The notes under the pieces: model-generated
The model's input: the letters and a program-made list of their open reading frames with translations, nothing else
Told to the model about the DNA's origin: nothing
The model's database searches: none
In this document: positions 6,721 through 13,329 of the stretch, piece by piece
Layout: each line of letters opens with the position of its first letter
Position numbering within the stretch: position 1 is the stretch's first letter
Translations under genes and position numbers: made by a program
Assembly (NCBI GenBank): GCA_049647585.1
Contig: JBARXY010000024.1
Span: 1 to 22,283, forward strand
Direction: 5' to 3'
Source of the DNA: JAGQSZ01 sp049647585
GTDB lineage: Bacteria; Actinomycetota; Acidimicrobiia; Acidimicrobiales; Microtrichaceae
DNA length: 22,283 bases

Positions 6721-8337
6721 GTGTCGACATCAAAGCGCGATGAACGCGGCTTTGACCGTGCGGTGGTGGGGGCAGCAACTCTGGTCGCCGTGGTTGCAAC
6801 TCTCGTGGCTACCCATCGTGGTCCCGGTACCAATCCGGACTCTGCCAACTACCTGTCGGCTGGGCTGTCACTGGCAGCAGGCAGAGGACTCACCACCTTT
6901 GGTGGTTCGACGCTGACCATCTTCCCTCCGGGTCTACCGGCGGTGATCGCGATGGGTGATTGGGTAGGCCTCGGCGCAGAATGGACCGTACGAATCCTCA
7001 ATTCTGCTGCATTCGGTGCGACGGTCCTCATGGGGCACTTCCTCTTGAGAAGACACGTCTCCCGACGAGAGGTGGTGGTCGCCGGCACCTGCTTGCTGGC
7101 GGTGAGTGCGCCCCTTCTCACCATGGCGGAGATGACATGGACGGAACCGACGTTCATCGCATTGTGCCTGGGCCTGATACTCATCCTTGAACAGTTGCTC
7201 CAATCCGAATCCTGGCAACGATGGCTTCCAGCGGTGGTTCTCGTGGTCGGGTCCGCATTTCTCTTTCGATATGCGGGGGTGTCGCTGCTCGTAGTGGTGG
7301 GAGCGACCGTTCTGGCGGGCAGTTGGTCACGTTGCGGATACCTCGGCGCGATGCGGCGCGCTGCAATCTGCACGGCGGCGTCCGCGGTCGTTCCGGTTGC
7401 GTGGATGCTGCGCAACCGCTCGATTGACGGAACATTGATGGGCCCCAGGAGCCCATCGGTTGACGGTCCGGTCGAGACCGTGGCCCGATTCGTAGCGACG
7501 ATAGGCCGCTGGATCCTGCCTGACCCTGCACCGGTTGTGTCCCAGTTCGCAGTCGGTCTGGTTGTCGCCGGCTGCTCCGCGTTCGGCGCCTATCTGTCAC
7601 TGAGGAGATACCGCTCGAGCCCTGATCTCAGTGGAGTTCGCAACTCCCATCGACTCACCGCACTGGTTACGTTCTCGACGGTCTACGGGGTCTATTTGGT
7701 GGCGGCGCAGCTGACAACTGCCTTCGACAAGATCGGCAACCGACTGATGTCGCCGCTGCTTCCCCCCGTAATCGCGCTTGTCATGGTGGGGGTCGATCGT
7801 GCCTGGACAGCCTGGGAGGCCGGACTGCCAGTGGCGGCCGGACTGCCAGTGGCGGCCCGACGGCCAGTGGTGGCCGGACATGCAGTCCGGCTGGGGCTTG
7901 TGATCTTGGTCGTTGCACACGCAGGGTTCTTCGCCAAGCACGCCTGGGAATCGTCGGACGAGGGGGTCGGCTACAGCTCGCGAACGTGGATGAAGTCCGA
8001 ATTGATTCGGGCGGTAGACGACCTTCCATCGAAGGCGGTTGTCTATACCAACGCGCCTGGTGGCCTTTGGGTCGGCACGGGTCGCGAGCCTCTGTTTCAG
8101 GCCCCGCCGAGACGTGCCTACAGATCCGATGTCGTGATGGAGGTGCCGCAGGAGTTTCTACGAAATGTCAACTGCGCCGATGTCTATCTGGCGTGGTTCT
8201 CGGACATCCCAGGAAGTTTCCTCTACACGCCAGAGGAACTGTCGACTCAGGTCGGACTCGACCCCACCAGCTCGAGCAGCGATGGAACCCTGTTTCGGCT
8301 GGACCCTATCGGTGGCAGTTCCAGTGGCCGATGCTGA
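6721..8337 (+). CDS. Polytopic membrane protein, GT-C glycosyltransferase-like
   Basis: The product has 538 residues and starts at GTG, 5 nt after the preceding stop. It begins with a short basic cytoplasmic tail, then a membrane segment (about 14-31). A first extracytoplasmic loop follows with GPGTNPDSANYLSAGLSLAAG and IFPPGLP, in the place where GT-C (ArnT/PMT-like) enzymes carry their catalytic acidic residue; Asp40 is a candidate. Roughly ten further hydrophobic segments run to about residue 405, and a soluble C-terminal domain of about 125 residues ends the protein. GT-C enzymes use polyprenyl-phosphate sugars outside the membrane. The link to a nucleotidyltransferase gene suggests envelope glycan assembly. 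No specific family was recognised, so the enzymatic role is inferred. An 18-bp tandem repeat codes for residues 367-390. Confidence 0.75.
   Translation: MSTSKRDERGFDRAVVGAATLVAVVATLVATHRGPGTNPDSANYLSAGLSLAAGRGLTTFGGSTLTIFPPGLPAVIAMGDWVGLGAEWTVRILNSAAFGATVLMGHFLLRRHVSRREVVVAGTCLLAVSAPLLTMAEMTWTEPTFIALCLGLILILEQLLQSESWQRWLPAVVLVVGSAFLFRYAGVSLLVVVGATVLAGSWSRCGYLGAMRRAAICTAASAVVPVAWMLRNRSIDGTLMGPRSPSVDGPVETVARFVATIGRWILPDPAPVVSQFAVGLVVAGCSAFGAYLSLRRYRSSPDLSGVRNSHRLTALVTFSTVYGVYLVAAQLTTAFDKIGNRLMSPLLPPVIALVMVGVDRAWTAWEAGLPVAAGLPVAARRPVVAGHAVRLGLVILVVAHAGFFAKHAWESSDEGVGYSSRTWMKSELIRAVDDLPSKAVVYTNAPGGLWVGTGREPLFQAPPRRAYRSDVVMEVPQEFLRNVNCADVYLAWFSDIPGSFLYTPEELSTQVGLDPTSSSSDGTLFRLDPIGGSSSGRC
7819..7890 (+). 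repeat. Four 18-bp tandem units inside the GT-C-like gene
   Basis: Units at 7819-7836 and 7837-7854 are identical. The third (7855-7872) differs at three positions and the fourth (7873-7890) is more degenerate. They encode AGLPVA, AGLPVA, ARRPVV and AGHAVR in a loop between membrane segments and keep the frame. The gradient of decay suggests recent slippage at the 5' side. Confidence 0.9.
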
Positions 8338-8339
8338 GT

Positions 8340-8368
8340 GGGTGGGCTCTGAACGGGTGGGCTCTGAA
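8340..8368 (+). repeat. 14-bp direct repeat after the GT-C-like gene
   Basis: GGGTGGGCTCTGAA occurs at 8340-8353 and 8355-8368, separated by one base. The repeat starts 2 nt after the stop at 8337 and ends about 30 nt from the tRNA 3' end. No function is evident; simple slippage is the default explanation. Confidence 0.85.
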
Positions 8369-8398
8369 GCAGGCGGCACATCTGCTGAGATCACACTG

Positions 8399-8484
<86 letters not shown>

Positions 8485-8497
8485 AGGTGGAGTTCGC

Positions 8498-8526
8498 ATC
8501 GTAGCGCCACCACACCGAACTCCCAA
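8498..8526 (-). promoter_or_regulatory. Promoter of the tRNA-Leu gene
   Basis: On the minus strand, TTGGGA (8526-8521) and TACGAT (8503-8498) are separated by exactly 17 nt. The -10 lies 13 nt upstream of the tRNA 5' end, which is the expected geometry for a short leader removed by RNase P. Confidence 0.6.
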
Positions 8527-8614
8527 TTGCAAAGCAACGAAGTGGGAATGGACCGAACCCCATCGTGAGGATGCTGGCCACCGCAGTGAGGGTGGTACGC
8601 GAAGCCGCGCCTTG

Positions 8615-10249
8615 TTAGCGCGAGTTCCGGCAGCGCTCGGACAGAAGCAGCCGCCACGGCCCGAACGAATCCACCTCGACGAATGACCGTCTGAGTACGT
8701 CGTTGGGAGACGACGGTCCGGCCTCGCTCGCCGTCGCCCCCGGTGGCTGATCAAGCGATGCGGGGTCGTCCCAATCAGAGTTGACGATCACCACGTCGGC
8801 AGACTCGACCTCGCTGGCGAGTTTGGAATCCACGGAGTTGGCTCCCCCGGGGTTGAACTCCAGGTAGCGGGAGGCTGGAGCGAACCGGTCGAGCAGGAAG
8901 TAGATGAAGGTGTCGCTATAGCGTGCATAGCGAAGGTCACCCGGTCCGACGAAAAGCCTGTCGCAATGGCCTGCTTCATACGCGGCCGACGCTGCGTTCA
9001 GGGTCTGTTGCAGCTGCTTCGACTGTGCCGGATCGAAGGGGACTACCCGCCCGTCGCTGGAGACCTCGACGGACAGTTCATGCGAAGCGCCGGTAACCGT
9101 CGCCCTGGTCAATAGTGCGGTGTAGCGAAGCTGTGGCAGAAACCCCAGAAGAACCGCGGCCACGAGCGCGAGACCGAGTGCGCCCTGGACGATCACTGCG
9201 ATCGGCCGGCGCAGCTTCTCCGACGGGATGTTTGTGTAGAGAAGCACAGCCGAAGCTATGGCGGCCGGAACCAGGACGGCGCCGACGTATCTGAAGTGCG
9301 TCGGATCGACGCGCTGGATCAATTGCGGCGACGTGAGGATCGCAAGACTCGAAAGGGCCAAAAGATTGACGTAGTGAGTGCCCGGACGCTCGGACCGGCC
9401 GACCCAAAGTGCGGCCAACACCAAGACGACGCTCACGGCCAGCAACACAATCGAAAAGGCCAGGACGCGATCGCGCGGGACGAGGGGAAGACGCCTTCCC
9501 CCTCCGTTGAGGATCGGGTCGACAAGTGTGTCCGAGAGCACTTTGTCGGCGCTCAGCAGGTGGATCCACATGGGGGCCAGCCCGGCCACCAGCCCGCCCG
9601 CTGCCCAGGCCGGAGCAGGCTTGAAGGACCGGCAATACTGGGTTAGCGCCACCGCGCCGACCGCGGCCAACGCCATGTCCACACGGAAGCTGATCGCCGC
9701 ACCAGCCAACAGCCACGGCAAGCCGCTCGCCAACTTGTGACGCTCCTCGGCCAGGTTGGCGGCCATCCAAACGGCTGCCAACCCGACGGTGAGCGCACTG
9801 ATCCAGGCGAAAGCCTGGATCCCCTCGAATGCCAGAATCAGCGCGCAGGTCCACCCCGCGGCCAGCGCAGCGAACCTACCGCCCGCGAACCTGCCGCTTG
9901 TCCTTCGGACCATGTCGGTGACAACGAGGACCAGGATGAGCCGAAAGGCCAGTCCCACGCCCCGTTCGACCGTCACCGACTCGCCGAACGCCATGAACGC
10001 GGCCTTCAGGGTCCAGAGGTTGGCGATCCCGTAGGTGTAGACAAAGTCCGTGTTGGCCTGAAAGCCCCTGATCATCAGCGACGGGTACGCCAGCAACTGG
10101 CCTTCGTCCTGAGGGCTGATCCTGCGCTGCATCAGCATCGGGGTGAGGAGGACCAGCGGTGCTGCGGCCGCTACGAGCAGAGCGGCGATTGAGCGGTTCT
10201 TAACGGGTGCGTCGACGCCCTCTACTGCCGTTTCAGATGTGTTGTTCAC
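8615..10249 (-). CDS. Polytopic membrane protein, GT-C-like, with C-terminal soluble domain
   Basis: The product has 544 residues and starts at GTG, 7 nt after the deacetylase stop. After an about 18-residue cytoplasmic tail, a membrane segment (about 20-40) leads into a loop with RISPQDEGQLLAYPSLMIRG and NTDFVYTYGIANLW. This pattern (DEG...YP...DF...YG) recurs in actinobacterial GT-C-like proteins, where the first-loop acidic residue would be catalytic. About ten more hydrophobic segments follow to around residue 375. The remaining about 165 residues are soluble, probably extracytoplasmic, with a CDRLFVGPGDLRYARYSDTF stretch. As last gene of a GT2-deacetylase-GT-C operon it may transfer or modify a lipid-linked sugar. 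Substrate and family are not identified. Confidence 0.78.
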   Translation of the reverse strand: MNNTSETAVEGVDAPVKNRSIAALLVAAAAPLVLLTPMLMQRRISPQDEGQLLAYPSLMIRGFQANTDFVYTYGIANLWTLKAAFMAFGESVTVERGVGLAFRLILVLVVTDMVRRTSGRFAGGRFAALAAGWTCALILAFEGIQAFAWISALTVGLAAVWMAANLAEERHKLASGLPWLLAGAAISFRVDMALAAVGAVALTQYCRSFKPAPAWAAGGLVAGLAPMWIHLLSADKVLSDTLVDPILNGGGRRLPLVPRDRVLAFSIVLLAVSVVLVLAALWVGRSERPGTHYVNLLALSSLAILTSPQLIQRVDPTHFRYVGAVLVPAAIASAVLLYTNIPSEKLRRPIAVIVQGALGLALVAAVLLGFLPQLRYTALLTRATVTGASHELSVEVSSDGRVVPFDPAQSKQLQQTLNAASAAYEAGHCDRLFVGPGDLRYARYSDTFIYFLLDRFAPASRYLEFNPGGANSVDSKLASEVESADVVIVNSDWDDPASLDQPPGATASEAGPSSPNDVLRRSFVEVDSFGPWRLLLSERCRNSR

Positions 10250-10256
10250 TGGCTCG

Positions 10257-10997
10257 CTAGCCCGGCTGGGGTGGACGGGTTGTCAGGCGGGGTGTCCTCA
10301 TTGCCTTGGCGGTCGTGAGTACCTCTCCCAGGGAGCGAACCGCCAGGCCTCGATCGCCGAGCTTCTCCAACAGTTCGGCCATCAGTCCGGCCCGGTCGCA
10401 GGCAGAATCCTCGACCGTGTCGGCCCGGTCCGAGGCGTCGGCCGTTCCGTCGTGGGCCAACATGATCGTCCCGGGACCAGCTCCTGCCAGGGCCTTCTTG
10501 ATCCGCTCCTGTTGGGGAACGGCCTTCCAGTCCCAGGTCGTGGCACTCCACAGCACGGGGGTCAGGCCGGCGCGCCTGCTGGCCAGGTAGCTGGTTAGGG
10601 ACTGACTCCCGTAAGGAGGGCGGAACCATCTGACGGGGGACCCGGTCGCCTGCTCCAACTCGTCACGAGCCTCGATGGTTCGGTGCGTCGCAACCCGGAA
10701 CGAGAAATCGGAAAGTGCCTGGTGGTCGGGCCCGTGCAGCCCGATCTCGTGGCCTGCGGCAATGACCTCCGCCAGGACCGACGGGTGTCTGCGAGTCCGG
10801 GTCAGGAGGACGAAGAACGTGGCCGTCGCCCCATGGCGGTCCAGAAGCTCAAGCAGGCGTTGGGTCTCGTAGGGGTCGGGTCCGTCATCGAAGGTGAGCG
10901 CCAGGTCGTCGCTCGTGGTCGAAACTATGGCACCGACGTTCGGGCTCAGGCGTCTGAGCAAGCTGCCGACGCCGGACCGCGCCGTGCCCGGAGTCAT
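10257..10997 (-). CDS. NodB-type polysaccharide deacetylase (CE4)
   Basis: The product has 246 residues and all CE4 motifs: TFDDG (35-39, catalytic base and metal Asp37/Asp38), H88-x3-H92 metal ligands, RPPYG (126-130), the DW motif (156-157) and LAHDG (180-184). The start ATG at 10997 is set by GGAGGAA 8 nt upstream and by a 4-nt ATGA overlap with the upstream glycosyltransferase; the frame extends 88 codons further upstream inside that gene but this is rejected. CE4 enzymes are metal-dependent and remove N-acetyl groups from GlcNAc-type sugars. No signal peptide or membrane segment is visible, unlike secreted peptidoglycan deacetylases, so it may act in the cytoplasm on a lipid-linked intermediate made by the neighbouring glycosyltransferase. 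This last point is inference. Confidence 0.93.
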   Translation of the reverse strand: MTPGTARSGVGSLLRRLSPNVGAIVSTTSDDLALTFDDGPDPYETQRLLELLDRHGATATFFVLLTRTRRHPSVLAEVIAAGHEIGLHGPDHQALSDFSFRVATHRTIEARDELEQATGSPVRWFRPPYGSQSLTSYLASRRAGLTPVLWSATTWDWKAVPQQERIKKALAGAGPGTIMLAHDGTADASDRADTVEDSACDRAGLMAELLEKLGDRGLAVRSLGEVLTTAKAMRTPRLTTRPPQPG

Positions 10998-11941
10998 CGT
11001 GCGTATTCCTCCACGACGTGTCCGGTCGCGCCAGCCGCCATGCCGGCGCCCCGGAACGCGAGCCGTAGTCCCCTTGCCCTGTGGCGGTTGTTGAACGACA
11101 GCACCCCGAAAGCGTATCGAGCGGCCCCGGAAACGACTCTGATCAGACCTCCGCCCAGAGCGACCGCGCGGATACGCAGCGAATCGGCGGTGGATTTCGC
11201 CAGTGCCCGTTCGACGAGTGTCGCGCTGTTCCCGTGGCTCCATGCTCTCTGCAGCAGCCAACGACGATTGAGCCTCAAGGTCGGAACCTGATCCACGACC
11301 TTGGATTCATCACACCAGACGATCCTTCTCCCGGCGGCGGTCAACTGTCTTGTCAGCAGGGTGTCCTCGGCTCCGCTCAGACCGAAACGGGGGTCGAAGC
11401 TGATTCGCGACTCGCGGACGTCCGCGAGGTCCAACAGGATGTTCCCCGCTGCGGCCGCGCGGACTTCGGTGCCCGTGGGATAGGTAGGTCGGTTGAAGAA
11501 CTTGCCCGCAATGATCCAGGGTCCGGGCTGGGATTCATAGTCTTCGATAACCCTGCCTGCGATCGAGGCGGGCCTTTCGGCCAACCATGTGTCGACTAGG
11601 TGTCGCAGCCAGCCGGGGGCGGGTCGACCATCGTCGTCCATGAAAGCCAGCAGCCGGCTGCGGGCCGCTTCGTTGATCGCCCGGTTTCGGACAGCGGACA
11701 ATCCCGGCTGTCTTTCGTGGACATAACGCAGGCGGGGGTCGTCCATCTCCGCGATGACTACGGCCGCACCCCCATCCGGATCATTGTCGACGACCAGCAA
11801 CTCGGACCGAAAACCGCCCAGTCCGTCCAACTCATCGATCTGGCCGAGGATCATTGGCAGGAGCTCGCGAAGGTGATCGTTGCGCTGAAACGTCGGTATG
11901 GCGACCGTGAGTCCTGTCGCTTGATCGTCGGCGGGGTCCAC
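10994..11941 (-). CDS. GT2 family glycosyltransferase
   Basis: The product has 315 residues. The GT-A fold starts at LTVAIPTFQRN (11-21). VDNDPDG (51-57), AVRNRAIN (83-90) and MDDDGRPAPGW (101-111) form the nucleotide- and metal-binding core with a DDD motif at 102-104. GAEDTLLTRQL (190-200) carries the ED motif expected to hold the catalytic base. The start is GTG at 11941; a TGA lies a few codons upstream in frame and no clear Shine-Dalgarno is seen. The C-terminal about 75 residues have amphipathic or hydrophobic stretches that could associate with the membrane. It leads the three-gene operon with a NodB-type deacetylase (4-nt overlap) and a GT-C-like protein, and probably adds a sugar to a lipid-linked acceptor. 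The donor sugar is unknown. Confidence 0.9.
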   Translation of the reverse strand: MDPADDQATGLTVAIPTFQRNDHLRELLPMILGQIDELDGLGGFRSELLVVDNDPDGGAAVVIAEMDDPRLRYVHERQPGLSAVRNRAINEAARSRLLAFMDDDGRPAPGWLRHLVDTWLAERPASIAGRVIEDYESQPGPWIIAGKFFNRPTYPTGTEVRAAAAGNILLDLADVRESRISFDPRFGLSGAEDTLLTRQLTAAGRRIVWCDESKVVDQVPTLRLNRRWLLQRAWSHGNSATLVERALAKSTADSLRIRAVALGGGLIRVVSGAARYAFGVLSFNNRHRARGLRLAFRGAGMAAGATGHVVEEYAR

Positions 11942-12132
11942 GACGCCAGACGCTACACGGGGCCTTCAGACCCTGAGGTGTGTGGTCCTGAGCCGATCCA
12001 GATCGATCTATCGGCCTTCGTCGACCAGACGATCTGGCCCGGATCCGCGACAGCTTTGGTGTCGCCCAACTCCCAACTGCAATGGGCCGAGCTACACGCG
12101 GGAGTGAACCCGGCAGTGTCCCTCTGTCTCGC

Positions 12133-12145
12133 TAACGTGTGACCC
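12133..12145 (+). promoter_or_regulatory. Candidate -10 element for a leaderless fhaA transcript
   Basis: TAACGT (12133-12138) matches the actinobacterial TANNNT -10. It ends exactly 7 nt before the ATG at 12146, so transcription would begin at or next to the start codon. No Shine-Dalgarno precedes fhaA, as expected of leaderless mRNA. No good -35 was found. The 204-nt gap to the divergent glycosyltransferase (11942-12145) otherwise shows only a small dyad, CCAGA-CGA-TCTGG, at 12025-12037. Confidence 0.45.
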
Positions 12146-12805
12146 ATGGGTATCAAAGCCTTCGAAGGACGCCTGGAGCGAGCGGTTGAGGGCACCATGT
12201 CACGGTTCTTCCGAAGCGGGCTGAGTCCGGTCGAGTTCGGGCGAAAGTTAGTTCGTGAGATGGACTCGTCCCGCACGGTCGGAGTTGACGGTCGCACGAT
12301 CGTTCCCAACTCCTTCGAGTTCCGAATCGCCACGGCCGACGAGGAACAGCTGTCCGACCTCTTGGGCACCCTCCGGCGTGAACTCGCCGATGCGGCCCGC
12401 GAGCACGCCCGCGACGAGGGCTACGGATTCGTCGGCCCGGTCGAGGTGGCGATCGAAGTGGCCGACGAGATGCGACCGGGGGTCCTGGTGGTCCATGCGC
12501 GTTTTGCCGAGGGCGAGGGTGGCAAGGCCCCCGGTTCACTGCTGCTTCCCACCGGGGATCGGGTCCCACTCGGCGAATACGTGGTGACGGTTGGTCGCCA
12601 GGGAACAAGCACGATCGTGCTCGCCGACCCCAACGTCAGTCGCAACCACGCCGAGGTCCGTCCCTACGCCGACGGCTACGCCGTGTTCGACCTCGGCTCT
12701 ACCAACGGAACCAAGGTCAACGGGGTCAAGATCGTCGAGCAGGCCCTTCACGATGGTGACGAGGTCACCTTCGGTAACACCGTCGTCCACTACCAGGCGT
12801 CGTAG
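12146..12805 (+). CDS. fhaA: FHA-domain protein FhaA (DUF3662 + FHA)
   Basis: The product has 219 residues. Residues 1-118 match the DUF3662 domain found at the N terminus of FhaA (GIKAFEGRLERAVEG, FRSGLSPVEFGRKLVREMD, VPNSFEF). Residues about 139-217 are an FHA domain with G150-R151, S165-x2-H168, N187-G188 and V191-N192-G193, the residues that read phosphothreonine. In mycobacteria FhaA binds phosphorylated partners of the PknA/PknB system, including MviN, at the growing pole. Here the linker between the domains is only about 20 residues, whereas mycobacterial FhaA has a linker of hundreds. It is the first gene of the cell-growth operon; the next begins 11 nt after its stop. Confidence 0.94.
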   Translation: MGIKAFEGRLERAVEGTMSRFFRSGLSPVEFGRKLVREMDSSRTVGVDGRTIVPNSFEFRIATADEEQLSDLLGTLRRELADAAREHARDEGYGFVGPVEVAIEVADEMRPGVLVVHARFAEGEGGKAPGSLLLPTGDRVPLGEYVVTVGRQGTSTIVLADPNVSRNHAEVRPYADGYAVFDLGSTNGTKVNGVKIVEQALHDGDEVTFGNTVVHYQAS

Positions 12806-12816
12806 GCTCACAAGTC

Positions 12817-13329
12817 GTGTCCGAGCAGTTGCTCACCATTCTGAAGCTGTGCCTTCTCGCGCTTCTGTACCTCTTCTTCCTACGCGTCCTGCGGGCTGTA
12901 TGGACCGAGGTGAGTCCACCACGGGTTCCGGCCCCGGGACCTGCATCTGCGACAGGGCGTGTTTCAGCCAAACGATCCGCCCGTCCGGTGAAGCCAGCGA
13001 AGGCGGCAAAACCAACCAAATCGCGCCGTCGAGTACCGGCAGCGCCCAGCCGCTTGGTGGTGGTCGAGCCGCCCGAACGGGCGGGAATCGAGTACCCGCT
13101 CGGATCCGAAGTGACCATCGGACGGGCATCGGGTTGCAACATCGTCCTGGACGAACAGTACGTCTCGCAGGTGCACACAAGACTTTTCACACGAGAAGGA
13201 TCGATCTTCGCCGAGGACCTCGGATCTACCAACGGCACCTGGGTCAACGGTGCCCGTGCGGTCGGCCAGATGCCGGCGCGGCTGGGTGATCGGATTCAGA
13301 TCGGCAATGTCGTGTTGGAGGTGCGATGA
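12817..13329 (+). CDS. fhaB: FHA-domain membrane protein FhaB (FipA-like)
   Basis: The product has 170 residues and starts at GTG. A single membrane segment (about 7-22) is followed by a basic Ala/Pro/Lys-rich linker (about 35-77) and a C-terminal FHA domain (about 80-170). The FHA domain has G102-R103, S117-x2-H120, N139-G140 and V143-N144-G145. This order matches mycobacterial FhaB/FipA, which is phosphorylated by the cluster's kinase and interacts with the division machinery. The ATGA overlap with the following phosphatase gene indicates translational coupling. The Shine-Dalgarno is weak, so coupling to fhaA may help initiation. Confidence 0.93.
   Translation: MSEQLLTILKLCLLALLYLFFLRVLRAVWTEVSPPRVPAPGPASATGRVSAKRSARPVKPAKAAKPTKSRRRVPAAPSRLVVVEPPERAGIEYPLGSEVTIGRASGCNIVLDEQYVSQVHTRLFTREGSIFAEDLGSTNGTWVNGARAVGQMPARLGDRIQIGNVVLEVR

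Noticed and set aside
7819..7890. Short tandem repeats considered as a CRISPR array
   Set aside because: The units are contiguous, without spacers, in frame in a coding region, and no cas gene is present.
8606..8622. CGCGC/GCGCG hairpin at the stop codon of the minus-strand GT-C-like gene
   Set aside because: The stem is only 5 bp, there is no T-run, and it overlaps the coding end; such pairs are expected by chance in GC-rich DNA.
10998..11261. Upstream extension of the deacetylase frame
   Set aside because: It lies inside the GT2 gene in another frame and is Arg-rich. A strong GGAGGAA and the ATGA overlap fix the start at 10997.
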